This document shows positions 56,442 through 64,000 of a stretch of 64,000 nucleotides of DNA, piece by piece. The position numbers and the translations under genes were made by a program. The notes beneath the pieces were generated by a model. The model searched no databases. It worked only from the letters and a program-made list of their open reading frames with translations, and was not told the origin of the DNA. Every line of letters starts with the position of its first letter. The first letter of the stretch is position 1. The DNA lies in contig NZ_JAFFZW010000006.1 of assembly GCF_017826695.1 (NCBI RefSeq), positions 124,001-188,000 of the forward strand. Reading direction: 5' to 3'. The DNA comes from Pseudomonas alliivorans. Its GTDB lineage: Bacteria; Pseudomonadota; Gammaproteobacteria; Pseudomonadales; Pseudomonadaceae.

Positions 56442-57539
56442 ATGACCCGGACAGGAACGAGCAAGACCGACGTTGTTCTGTTGCCCACACGCAAAATTCT
56501 ATCGACTCATGAAACAGTGACTCACCAGGTACTGGCGCAAAAGCTGGCGACCCTGCTCGGCGCAGAGTTCGTCGGGCTATACGACAGCGTGACTCATCAG
56601 GGGCGTGATCTGTATTTCGTCCCGTCCGATACGTTGATCGAGCAGGATCATCCCGCCATCCGATCCGCAGATGATCTGTTTGGCGGCATGCTCACCGAAC
56701 CGTTCATGGCGACCAAAGCCCTCTCGCACCCGCTGCCCGATCATGCAACGCATAAACCGCCCGGCTGGTCCGACGCATTTCACCGTCAGACTGCGCAGGC
56801 GGTGCTCAACGGCTTTTCGGTTTTCGCCGAACAGGATGCGCTGAAGGTCGGCATACAGATGCTCGCCAACGGTCCGGTGCGAATCAAACCCGTGCTGGCG
56901 ACGGCAGGGCGAGGTCAGGTGGTGGTGACGACAGCGGCTGAACTGGCGGCCGCCGTTGCCCGGCAAAATCTGCAAGAGGTAAAGGAATACGGTCTGGTGC
57001 TGGAAGAAAACCTGACAGAAGTCGAGACCTTCAGCGTGGGTCAGGTACAAGTGGCCGGGCTGATCGCCAGCTATTACGGAACTCAGGACCTGACCAGGGA
57101 CAATCAGGGGGGAACCGTTTACGGCGGCTCGCGCCTGCACCTCGTGCGGGGCGATTATCAGGCCTTGCTGCGCCAGTCCCTGGACAAGCCGGTCAGACAT
57201 GCCGTGCAGCAGGCGCTGGCTTATGAAAATGCCGCGTTTGCCTGCTTCCCCGGCCTCATCGCGTCGCGCCGCAACTACGACATCGCTCAGGGCATCAACG
57301 CACAAGGCCAGCGACGCTCAGGCGTACTGGAACAATCCTGGCGCATCGGCGGTGCCAGCGCCGCGGAAATCGAGGCGTTGCTGCTGTTCAACGCCGACCC
57401 GACGCTGCATCAGGTCGACATCTCGACCCACGAGGTGTATGGCAAGACCACACTTCCCGCCAATGCCCAAGTGCTCTACGAGGGCGATGACCCTCAGGTG
57501 GGCTTCATCAGCAAATTCATTCAGGTGGAGTCTCTATGA
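56442..57539 (+). CDS. DUF3182 protein with ATP-grasp-like motifs
   Basis: A 365-residue cytosolic protein of the DUF3182 family. I see ATP-grasp-like elements: 'VRIKPVLATAGRGQVVV' (146-162; K149 and a glycine-rich loop like the K-P-x-x-G-x-G-G ATP loop), 'YGLVLEENLTEVETFSVGQV' (183-202; resembling the E-E-x-(v/l)-x-G-x-E-x-S-V segment) and a late acidic region. If correct it would be a carboxylate-amine or -thiol ligase, but no substrate is known. ATG 56442 has AGGAG six bases upstream. Its stop overlaps the hydrolase gene by four bases (ATGA), so they form a pair. Family is established; the ATP-grasp link is my inference. Confidence 0.75.
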   Translation: MTRTGTSKTDVVLLPTRKILSTHETVTHQVLAQKLATLLGAEFVGLYDSVTHQGRDLYFVPSDTLIEQDHPAIRSADDLFGGMLTEPFMATKALSHPLPDHATHKPPGWSDAFHRQTAQAVLNGFSVFAEQDALKVGIQMLANGPVRIKPVLATAGRGQVVVTTAAELAAAVARQNLQEVKEYGLVLEENLTEVETFSVGQVQVAGLIASYYGTQDLTRDNQGGTVYGGSRLHLVRGDYQALLRQSLDKPVRHAVQQALAYENAAFACFPGLIASRRNYDIAQGINAQGQRRSGVLEQSWRIGGASAAEIEALLLFNADPTLHQVDISTHEVYGKTTLPANAQVLYEGDDPQVGFISKFIQVESL

Positions 57540-58306
57540 GTGTCCGCAGTGAAATCATCGAAATCAAGGTAGGCAGCCAATCCATCTCCGGATCGATCGT
57601 CACGCCGTGCGAGAAATTTCCCGGCATCCTTTTTGTCCACGGTTGGGGCGGCAGTCAGCAGCGCGATCTGGCTCGGGCCAAAAACATTACGGGGCTGGGC
57701 TGCGTCTGCCTGACCTTCGACCTGCGCGGCCACGAGCGCACCGAGGGCCTTCGGGGCACGGTGTCACGTGAGCAAAGCCTGGCGGATCTGCTGGCCGCCT
57801 ACGACCGACTCGTCAGTCATCCCTCAGTCGACCCAGAGGCCATTGCGGTGATCGGCACCAGTTATGGAGGGTATCTGGCCACCATTCTGAGTGCGATGCG
57901 ACCGATCAAATGGATGGCGTTGCGCGTACCCGCCCTGTATTGGGATGCCGACTGGGACATGCCCAAACAAGAGCTGGATCGCGACAGACTCGCTCACTAT
58001 CGCCGCTCGGCCGTCACGGCGGCGGACAACCGGGCGCTGGCAGCCTGCAAGGAGTTCAGGGGAGATGTGTTGCTGATTGAATCGGAACGCGACGACTATG
58101 TGCCACATGCCACGTTGATGAGCTATCGCACCGCCTTTGAGCTGGCGCACTCACTGACCTATCGTCTGGTGGACGGTGCCGACCATGCACTGAGTAGCGA
58201 TATCAGCCAGAGCGTCTACAGCTCGATGCTCACCAATTGGATCAGCGAGATGGTCATTGGCGCTCGGCTGGTGGATTACCCACACCACTCAGCCAAGTAT
58301 TCATGA
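57536..58306 (+). CDS. Alpha/beta hydrolase (peptidase S9/S15-like)
   Basis: A 256-residue hydrolase with nucleophile motif 'AVIGTSYGGYLATIL' (Ser near 106), oxyanion-region 'GILFVHGWGGSQQRDLARAKNITGLGCVCLTFDLRGHERTEG' (about 28-70), catalytic Asp near 'LLIESERDDYVPHAT' and His in 'VDGADHALSSD'. This resembles dipeptidyl-peptidase-type esterases. It overlaps the DUF3182 gene by four bases and probably acts in the same process, e.g. releasing or trimming its product. Substrate unknown. It is convergent with the small PLDc_N-like gene. Confidence 0.82.
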   Translation: MSVRSEIIEIKVGSQSISGSIVTPCEKFPGILFVHGWGGSQQRDLARAKNITGLGCVCLTFDLRGHERTEGLRGTVSREQSLADLLAAYDRLVSHPSVDPEAIAVIGTSYGGYLATILSAMRPIKWMALRVPALYWDADWDMPKQELDRDRLAHYRRSAVTAADNRALAACKEFRGDVLLIESERDDYVPHATLMSYRTAFELAHSLTYRLVDGADHALSSDISQSVYSSMLTNWISEMVIGARLVDYPHHSAKYS

Positions 58307-58332
58307 CCCGCACGCAATCCCGGACGACGGCC

Positions 58333-58572
58333 TCAGTACTTGGTGCTTTGCTGTTCAGGCTTGGCGGGCGTGTCGACATGGCGCGGACCGGCGACCAGCA
58401 GCGCCAGCACACCGAGAATCGGCACGGCGACAATCACGATGATCCACATCAGTTTGTTGCTGGACTCCGTGACGCTTTTACGGACACGCATCACCGCCCA
58501 TATATCCGAAATCACGATCAAAGCCGTAATCGCTGCAAACAGCCACAAATGATTTTCCGATATCCAAGGCAT
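58333..58572 (-). CDS. Small membrane protein with PLDc_N-like domain
   Basis: A 79-residue protein with two membrane helices ('HLWLFAAITALIVISDIWAVMRV', about 7-29, and 'LMWIIVIVAVPILGVLALLVAG', about 41-62). The spacing and 'W.I.I...P.LG...Y/L..GPR' pattern match the short PLDc_N (phospholipase D nuclease N-terminal) family, usually an accessory membrane domain. ATG 58572 has GGAG eight bases upstream. Function unknown. Confidence 0.75.
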   Translation of the reverse strand: MPWISENHLWLFAAITALIVISDIWAVMRVRKSVTESSNKLMWIIVIVAVPILGVLALLVAGPRHVDTPAKPEQQSTKY

Positions 58573-58794
58573 TTGAAATCTCCTGCACATTCAACGAAGG
58601 CGGCCAGACCGGCGCCCTTACTGTAGAAGAGGCTCGAGAGCACCTTAAAGTTCAGAGAAGTAGGAAAAATCAGGCTTTTTCCGAGGGCTCGACCGCCATC
58701 GGTCCACAGCGGTGAAACCATTGCGTCAGGCCGTATTCAATCCGAAGAGGCTCGCAAGGACCTGCGAGACCCGTTTGCCATCGGAGGGAATGTC

Positions 58795-59421
58795 ATGAAC
58801 GCATTTATCGTCAAACTGTTCACCCGCCCCGCTCAAGCGTGGAAAAACATACGCGACGAGGAAGAACACAGCCCGCGCCAATATGTGCCGCACCTGATGC
58901 TGCTCGGTCTGGTTCCGGCCATTTGCCTGTACATCGGCACGACACAGGTAGGTTGGAACATGACGTTTGAGGACAGGGTATGGCTGAGCGCCAGGAGTGC
59001 GCTGCAGTTGTGTACCCTGCTCTACGTCGCGATCCTGGCCGGTACGGCGTTGATGGGCACGTTCATCCGCTGGCTGTCACGCTCCTCCGAGGCGCGACCG
59101 ACGCTCAACCAGTGCATCGGCTTTGCCACTTACACCATCACCCCGTTTTTCATCGCAGGCCTTGCAGGGCTGTACCCCAGCCGCTGGCTGATGATTCTGG
59201 TACTGGGACTGGCATCCATCCATTCGACCTTTCTGTTGATCATCGGCATTGGCACCTTCATGCGCTTGCCACCGGGCAACGCCCCGCTGTATGCGGCCGC
59301 TGTCTGGGGCTTCGGCGTGCTGGTGCTCGTGACGATTCTGGTGTCGACGATACTGCTCTGGTACCACGTGCTCACGCCTGATTACGTGCGCAACGTGCTG
59401 GGTGAAGTGCCGGGTGGTTGA
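58795..59421 (+). CDS. Yip1-family membrane protein
   Basis: A 208-residue inner-membrane protein with about five helices. The N-terminal 'FIVKLFTRPAQAWKNIRDEEEHSPRQYVPHLMLLGLVPAICLYIGTTQVGW' and central 'QCIGFATYTITPFFIAGLAGLYP' match the bacterial Yip1 family (DUF1282). Function is unknown. ATG 58795 follows ATCGGAGGGAATGTC, a strong site. A REP-like hairpin (59474) lies downstream. Confidence 0.85.
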   Translation: MNAFIVKLFTRPAQAWKNIRDEEEHSPRQYVPHLMLLGLVPAICLYIGTTQVGWNMTFEDRVWLSARSALQLCTLLYVAILAGTALMGTFIRWLSRSSEARPTLNQCIGFATYTITPFFIAGLAGLYPSRWLMILVLGLASIHSTFLLIIGIGTFMRLPPGNAPLYAAAVWGFGVLVLVTILVSTILLWYHVLTPDYVRNVLGEVPGG

Positions 59422-59473
59422 GGCAGGATCCGTACACGCCTGGCGGGGCCAAGGCTGTCGCCCGGCAAATTCA

Positions 59474-59500
59474 GTGGGAGCAACCGGGCGGCGCTCCCAC
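59474..59500. repeat. REP-like hairpin
   Basis: GTGGGAGC (59474-59481) and GCTCCCAC (59493-59500) form an eight-pair stem with an 11-base GC-rich loop, the GTGGGAGC core shared by Pseudomonas REP sequences and by the element at 41606. Confidence 0.65.
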
Positions 59501-59553
59501 GAATTGAGGTTTCCAATGGGTTACAGGCTGTTTGACAAGCGTCTGGCCTGAAC

Positions 59554-60726
59554 TCAGCGCGTCCTGGCCGGTGTGGCGTCGATCTTCACCCGGAACAGGC
59601 TATAGGGCTTTTCCCGTAAATCCTTGCCTCCGTGAAACAGCGCCTGGCGATGCAGCTGATTGGCTATGAAGTAAAGGTAGCCGTCGTTTGCCACCGACAA
59701 TGTGTCCGGCCACAGCATTCGAGGATCGTGAGCGACTGTCTGCCAGGTCCCGTCCGCAAGACGTTTGCGAATGCTGTTGTCTTCATAGTCGCCAGCGTAG
59801 ATCGCACCATCGCTGTCGGCTTCCAATCCATCCGACGGCCCTTTTTCTCCCAGATCCTGCACGGCTGCGACGAGTTGCTCCTCAGTGACGGCAGGATCGC
59901 GCAGCAGCTTTGTGGACACCGAATACAGGTGTCGGCTGGAAAGCGCAGAGAAGTAAAGTGTCTGGCGGTCCGAGGACAAAGCGATACCATCGGAAGCGAC
60001 CGCAAAGGGTTTGCTGGTACCGTCGGCATTACGCATTTTCAGTACCTGACCTTCAACCCTTGGCACAAAGCCCGGATCTGCCGACGTCGAGGCAGCGCCA
60101 CTCAAACGACGCACGGCCTTGCCGGTCGCAATGTCCATGACGATGATCGCGCCAGGGCCACTGACAGACGAGTCGGTGACATAAATCACGCCTTCCTTGC
60201 CGGCACTGAAGTCAAAACGCATGTCGTTGACATAGGTGCCCGGCAGAATCACGTTTTCAGGAAAAACCAGTGTCTTGACGACCTTGTTTGTCTTGAGATC
60301 AACGGCCACCAGTTTGGCACCGCCAGCAAGCGGCCTGGAGAATTCCGGTGCGGCGGTATCGAGTATCCACAGGTGGCCCAAGCCATCGGCGACGACACTC
60401 TGAACGCTGATGAATCCCTTCTCGGGATGCTGGGGGTCGGCCTGGTTCAATGCGCTGTCAGGATAAGGCACCACCTTGCCATCGCGTAATTCACCGACAG
60501 TGAAAGGCACGTTGTCGCCCCAACGCGGGAAGTTGACAAAAATGCGCCCTGTTTCACTCACGCTGACGCCTGTAGGCATTGCGTCATGGAACGCAAAGAC
60601 CTGTTCGATCTTTCCCACAGGCTTGTCTTCTGGAAGCCTGGCGGGGGTCGCAGCCTGAACAGCCTGGCTACCGAGCGCAACCATCAAGGCCGCCGAGGCC
60701 CAGGACATCGGTTGTTTGAAAGACAA
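59554..60726 (-). CDS. Periplasmic beta-propeller protein, major royal jelly family
   Basis: A 390-residue exported protein with signal peptide ('WASAALMVALGSQAVQA', cleavage about 25) and a six-bladed propeller of the major royal jelly protein/yellow group: 'MPTGVSVSETGRIFVNFPRWGDNVPFTVGEL' (about 50-80), 'GLGHLWILDTAAPEF' and 'GTYVNDMRFDF' plus 'YVTDSS' are family landmarks. Related proteins act as lactonases or dopachrome-type enzymes; role here unknown. The best start is TTG 60726, seven bases after AAGGAG; the first ATG (60708) is too far from that site. Confidence 0.85.
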   Translation of the reverse strand: MSFKQPMSWASAALMVALGSQAVQAATPARLPEDKPVGKIEQVFAFHDAMPTGVSVSETGRIFVNFPRWGDNVPFTVGELRDGKVVPYPDSALNQADPQHPEKGFISVQSVVADGLGHLWILDTAAPEFSRPLAGGAKLVAVDLKTNKVVKTLVFPENVILPGTYVNDMRFDFSAGKEGVIYVTDSSVSGPGAIIVMDIATGKAVRRLSGAASTSADPGFVPRVEGQVLKMRNADGTSKPFAVASDGIALSSDRQTLYFSALSSRHLYSVSTKLLRDPAVTEEQLVAAVQDLGEKGPSDGLEADSDGAIYAGDYEDNSIRKRLADGTWQTVAHDPRMLWPDTLSVANDGYLYFIANQLHRQALFHGGKDLREKPYSLFRVKIDATPARTR

Positions 60727-61091
60727 GAAAGGTCTCCTTGGCCAGCATCAGGCAGGCCAGTAGTGAACGTGAACATGGCTCATTTGCAGGGTCGGCTGTA
60801 CCGAGCACGCAAACACATCTGCTGCGGATACTGATCGCTTTGTTGCAAAGAAAGAAGCCGTTAAATTCACTAACACTTTCAATCAAATAAAGAGAATGAG
60901 GCGGCTGACGGCAACGGCACGAGTGGCTCAGTCACCATCTGATGTCTTTCGCTGGGGGGATGGCCGCCGTTTTTGACAGGGGCAAATGGAAGACCTGTCA
61001 GACGGTTGTCTGAAGGACATCCGCTACCTCAGAGCGATAGCGGATTGCGAGAAGGTTTCTACCTCACCTGCCGGGAACACGCCCCGACACC
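60727..61091. other. 365-base intergenic region with small hairpins
   Basis: It holds the promoter and AAGGAG site of the royal-jelly-type gene and, nearer garD, two hairpins: TCAGAC/GTCTGA (60998-61013) and ATCCGCTA/TAGCGGAT (61019-61045). The latter starts 47 bases past the garD stop and could stabilise its 3' end, but no U-run follows. Confidence 0.45.
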
Positions 61092-62645
61092 TCAGGTAAT
61101 CGGCGCGGGGTTGAACAGGGTAATGTCGTTGTGCAGGCGGTAGTGCTCGGTCCAGGTCTTTTTCTTGCCGCTGGCCACTTCCAGATAATAGTGGAACAGC
61201 TCCCAACCCAAGTCCTCGATGCTCGCGCGCCCAGTAGCGATGCGCCCGGCGTCGATGTCGATCAGATCCGGCCAGCGCTGGGCCAGCTCGGTGCGGGTCG
61301 AAACCTTCACGACAGGCGCCATCGCCAGACCATACGGCGTGCCGCGTCCGGTGGTGAACACATGCAGGTTCATCCCGGCCGCCAGCTGCAGCGTACCGCA
61401 TACAAAATCACTGGCCGGTGTGGCGCAGAAGATCAGGCCTTTGCCGTTGACCCGCTCGCCAGGGCCGAGCACGCCGTTGATGGCGCTGCTGCCGGACTTG
61501 ACAATCGACCCGAGGGATTTCTCGACGATGTTCGACAAGCCGCCTTTCTTGTTACCCGGCGTGGTGTTGGCGCTGCGGTCCGCTTCGCCTTTGGCCAGAT
61601 AACGGTCGTACCAGTCCATTTCGCGCACCAGTGCCTGAGCAACGTCCTGATCCTGCGCACGGGAAGTCAGCAAATAGATAGCATCGCGCACTTCGGTCAC
61701 TTCCGAGAACATCACCGTAGCGCCCGCACGCAGCAACAGGTCCGACGCATAACCCAGCGCCGGGTTGGCGGTGATGCCGGAAAACGCATCGCTGCCGCCG
61801 CACTGCATGCCCAGAATCAACTCGGATGCCGGCACCGTCTCGCGACGACGCAGGTCCAGCTTCTTCAGGCGCACCTCGGCCAGGTCCATGATCTGCTCGA
61901 CCATTTCACTGAAGCCGTGGCTGGAGTCCTGAAGCTTGTAGAGCCAGGGCTCGCTCAGGTCCACCGAGCTGTCACCCTCGTGCATGACCTGACCGGCCTG
62001 CAGCTTTTCACAGCCCAGGCTGATGACCAGCGCCTCGCCACCCAGATTCGGGTTGCGCGCAAGATTGCGTACAGTGCGGATCGGGATGTAGGCGTCGGTG
62101 GCGGTAATGGCCACGCCGCAGCCGTAGCTGTGGGTCAGGGCCACTACGTCATCGACGTTCGGGTATTTGGGCAGCAGTTCGTCACGGATGCGCTTCACGG
62201 CGAAGTCGAGCACACCGGTCACGCACTGAACGGTTGTGGTGATGCCCAGGATGTTGCGAGTGCCCACGGTGCCATCGGCATTGCGATAGCCTTCGAAGGT
62301 ATAGCCTTCCAGCGGCTCGCCCTTCGCAGGTACGGCATCGGACATCGGCAGGCTGTCGAGCGCAGGCGCTGACGGCATGCGCAACTGATCTTCCCTGACC
62401 CAACTACCACGCGGTATCGGTTGCAGGGCATAGCCGATGGTATGGCCGTAACGGATCACGGCATCGCCCTCGGCCAGGTCAACGGTGCTGACCTTGTGGC
62501 TCTGCGGTACGTTATCGACAGTCACCAGGCCGTTATCGAATTCGGTTCCGGCCGGCACACCCTGGTCGTTGACCACGACCACCACGTTGTCCAGCGGATG
62601 CAGCCGGATGTAACGTGGAGAATCGGCATGTTGAATCAGGTTCAT
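61092..62645 (-). CDS. garD: Galactarate dehydratase
   Basis: A 517-residue cytosolic UxaA-family dehydratase converting galactarate to 5-keto-4-deoxy-D-glucarate. The N-terminal SAF domain (about 1-95) is followed by 'YTFEGYRNADGTVGTRNILGITTTVQCV' and 'ALTHSYGCGVAI' (metal-binding Cys region), 'LGCEKLQAGQV', 'LGMQCGGSDAFSGITANPALGYASDLLLRAG' and the C-terminal 'HVFTTGRGTPYGLAMAPVVKVSTRTEL'. Length matches GarD. ATG 62645 has GAGGAA upstream; GTG one codon earlier is possible. It begins ten bases after the aldarate importer stop. Together with udh and the lactonase at the left edge it completes oxidation of galacturonate. Confidence 0.94.
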   Translation of the reverse strand: MNLIQHADSPRYIRLHPLDNVVVVVNDQGVPAGTEFDNGLVTVDNVPQSHKVSTVDLAEGDAVIRYGHTIGYALQPIPRGSWVREDQLRMPSAPALDSLPMSDAVPAKGEPLEGYTFEGYRNADGTVGTRNILGITTTVQCVTGVLDFAVKRIRDELLPKYPNVDDVVALTHSYGCGVAITATDAYIPIRTVRNLARNPNLGGEALVISLGCEKLQAGQVMHEGDSSVDLSEPWLYKLQDSSHGFSEMVEQIMDLAEVRLKKLDLRRRETVPASELILGMQCGGSDAFSGITANPALGYASDLLLRAGATVMFSEVTEVRDAIYLLTSRAQDQDVAQALVREMDWYDRYLAKGEADRSANTTPGNKKGGLSNIVEKSLGSIVKSGSSAINGVLGPGERVNGKGLIFCATPASDFVCGTLQLAAGMNLHVFTTGRGTPYGLAMAPVVKVSTRTELAQRWPDLIDIDAGRIATGRASIEDLGWELFHYYLEVASGKKKTWTEHYRLHNDITLFNPAPIT

Positions 62646-62655
62646 CACGGTTTCC

Positions 62656-64000
62656 TCAGGATTTTGCTTCGGAAAGGTTGCTGGCCGGATCGGTCGGCAA
62701 TGGCCCCTTTACAGGCGGCTCTATCAATTCCACACGCTTGATTTCACCCACGATGAAAATGTAACTGATCACCGCCAGCAGCGCGTTGGCGCCGACGAAC
62801 ACCAGTGCCCATTTGAACGAGCCGGTGGTGCTGATGATGTAACCAATCACGATCGGGGTGGTGATCGATGCAATGTTACCGAAGGTGTTGAACAGGCCGC
62901 CGCTCAGACCGGCGATCTGCTTGGGCGATACGTCGGACATGACAGCCCAGCCCAGTGCGCCCACGCCTTTGCCGAAGAATGCCAGGGCCATGAAGCCCAC
63001 GACCATCCATTCGATGTCGACATAGTTGCAGGTCACGATGGAAGTCGACAGCAACAGACCGCCAATGATCGGTGCCTTGCGGGCGAACGTCAGCGAGTGC
63101 CCCTTGCGCAGCAGGTAGTCAGAGATGATCCCGCCCAGCACGCCGCCGATGAAACCGCAGATGGCCGGCAAGGAGGCGATGATGCCGGCCTTGAGAATGG
63201 TCATGCCGCGTTCCTGAACCAGGTAAACCGGGAACCAGGTCAGGAAGAAGTAGGTGATGCCGTTGATGCAGTATTGGCTCAGGTAGATGCCCAGCATCAT
63301 GCGGTTGGTCAGCAACTGCTTGATGTAGTCCCATTTCGGGCCGCTGCTGGCGTCCTTCTTCGACTTCGACTTGTCCTGATCCATGTCGACCATGCCGCCG
63401 TTACTGGCGATGTGATCGATCTCGGCCTGGTTGATGCGCGGATGGCTGCGCGGGCTGTAGATGACCTTCATCCAGATGGCGGAGAAGACGATACCTGCCG
63501 CGCCCATGACGATGAACACATGCTGCCAGCCGTAGGTGTAGACGATCCAGCCCATCAACGGCGCGAACAGCACAGTGGCGAAGTATTGCGCAGAGTTGAA
63601 GATGGCTGACGCCGTGCCGCGTTCGGCGGTCGGGAACCAGGCAGCGACAATACGTGCGTTGCCGGGAAAGGATGGCGCTTCGGCCAGGCCCACCAGGAAG
63701 CGCAGCATGAACAGCGCGACAATGGCGGTGGAGATGCCGAACTCACCCACGTAGCCTTGCAGCAGGGTGAACAGCGACCAGGTGAAAATGCTCAGGGCGT
63801 AGACTTTCTTCGAACCGAAACGGTCGAGCAGCCAGCCACCCGGGATCTGACCGGCCACGTAGGCCCAGCCGAATGCAGAGAAGATGTAGCCCAGAGTGAC
63901 GGCACTGATGCCAAGGTCTTTCTGGATGCTGGAACCGGCGATAGCGATGGTGGCACGGTCGGCGTAGTTGATCGTGGTAACGAGAAACAGCATCAACAGG
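62656..64000 (-). CDS. MFS aldarate transporter (GarP/GudP type), 5' end outside window
   Basis: The reading frame runs off the right edge; at least 448 residues are present with ~12 membrane segments. It has the anion:cation symporter signature 'NYADRATIAIAGSSIQKDLGIS' near its start, 'WAYVAGQIPGGWLLDRFGSKKVYALSIFTWSLFTLLQGYVG', 'LGLAEAPSFPGNARIVAAWFPTAERGTASAIFNSAQYF'-type ACS motifs and 'GISQYCINGITYFFLTWFPVYLVQERGM'-like segment, all typical of glucarate/galactarate permeases. The gene directly precedes garD (ten-base gap), strongly supporting galactarate/glucarate import. Confidence 0.92.
   Translation of the reverse strand, partial: LLMLFLVTTINYADRATIAIAGSSIQKDLGISAVTLGYIFSAFGWAYVAGQIPGGWLLDRFGSKKVYALSIFTWSLFTLLQGYVGEFGISTAIVALFMLRFLVGLAEAPSFPGNARIVAAWFPTAERGTASAIFNSAQYFATVLFAPLMGWIVYTYGWQHVFIVMGAAGIVFSAIWMKVIYSPRSHPRINQAEIDHIASNGGMVDMDQDKSKSKKDASSGPKWDYIKQLLTNRMMLGIYLSQYCINGITYFFLTWFPVYLVQERGMTILKAGIIASLPAICGFIGGVLGGIISDYLLRKGHSLTFARKAPIIGGLLLSTSIVTCNYVDIEWMVVGFMALAFFGKGVGALGWAVMSDVSPKQIAGLSGGLFNTFGNIASITTPIVIGYIISTTGSFKWALVFVGANALLAVISYIFIVGEIKRVELIEPPVKGPLPTDPASNLSEAKS

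Overview
The window is a GC-rich (roughly 60%) chromosomal segment from a fluorescent pseudomonad. The gene families and their combination suggest the plant-associated Pseudomonas syringae group: uronate dehydrogenase, an MltA/Dps core, Gmd-Rmd D-rhamnose synthesis, a plant-type LuxR solo beside a proline iminopeptidase, and galactarate dehydratase. This placement comes from remembered family likeness; no search was run. No rRNA, tRNA, CRISPR array, insertion sequence or phage was seen. Genes are densely packed and many overlap by 4-8 bases.

Left edge (1-6195): a uronate/aldarate module with the end of uronate dehydrogenase, an SMP-30 lactonase, a three-gene TRAP transporter, an EamA permease and an aldose 1-epimerase. 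The right edge (61092-64000) carries a galactarate dehydratase and an aldarate MFS importer, so the two ends of the window belong to the same hexuronate oxidation route. 6456-13312: an ECF sigma factor with a ChrR-type zinc anti-sigma factor and a recognisable cognate promoter, a stand-alone AroA, a PAS protein with a response-regulator/CheC-like protein, a Xre-RES toxin-antitoxin pair, and the lytic transglycosylase MltA. 13531-21844: Dps, then a self-contained TonB system (ExbD, TonB, receptor, ExbB) ending in a phospholipase D-like exoenzyme, divergent from a GNAT-PhoD phosphodiesterase pair. This is possibly a phosphate-ester scavenging locus.

21890-25394: a BdlA-like soluble chemoreceptor and gmd-rmd. 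25836-35837: a tightly overlapping ten-gene operon with allophanate hydrolase, a BMP-family ABC importer, a formamidase-like amidase, two isochorismatase-fold hydrolases (BiuH-like and TrtA-like), an AtzH-like protein and a GntR regulator. It is best read as import and breakdown of a urea-chain nitrogen compound (triuret/biuret type). 36083-43635: a peptide-type ABC importer, a LuxR solo and a proline iminopeptidase, the arrangement known from the PipR plant-signal system, with two lux-box-like sites.

44003-54856: signalling genes (MCP, NarL-type regulator with hybrid kinase, GAF, GAF-GGDEF-EAL) plus a lipoprotein and a FadL porin that share an upstream palindrome, a KGG-repeat stress protein and a TauE exporter. 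55069-60726: small or poorly known genes, including a DUF3182 protein with ATP-grasp-like motifs coupled to an alpha/beta hydrolase, and a royal-jelly-type beta-propeller protein.
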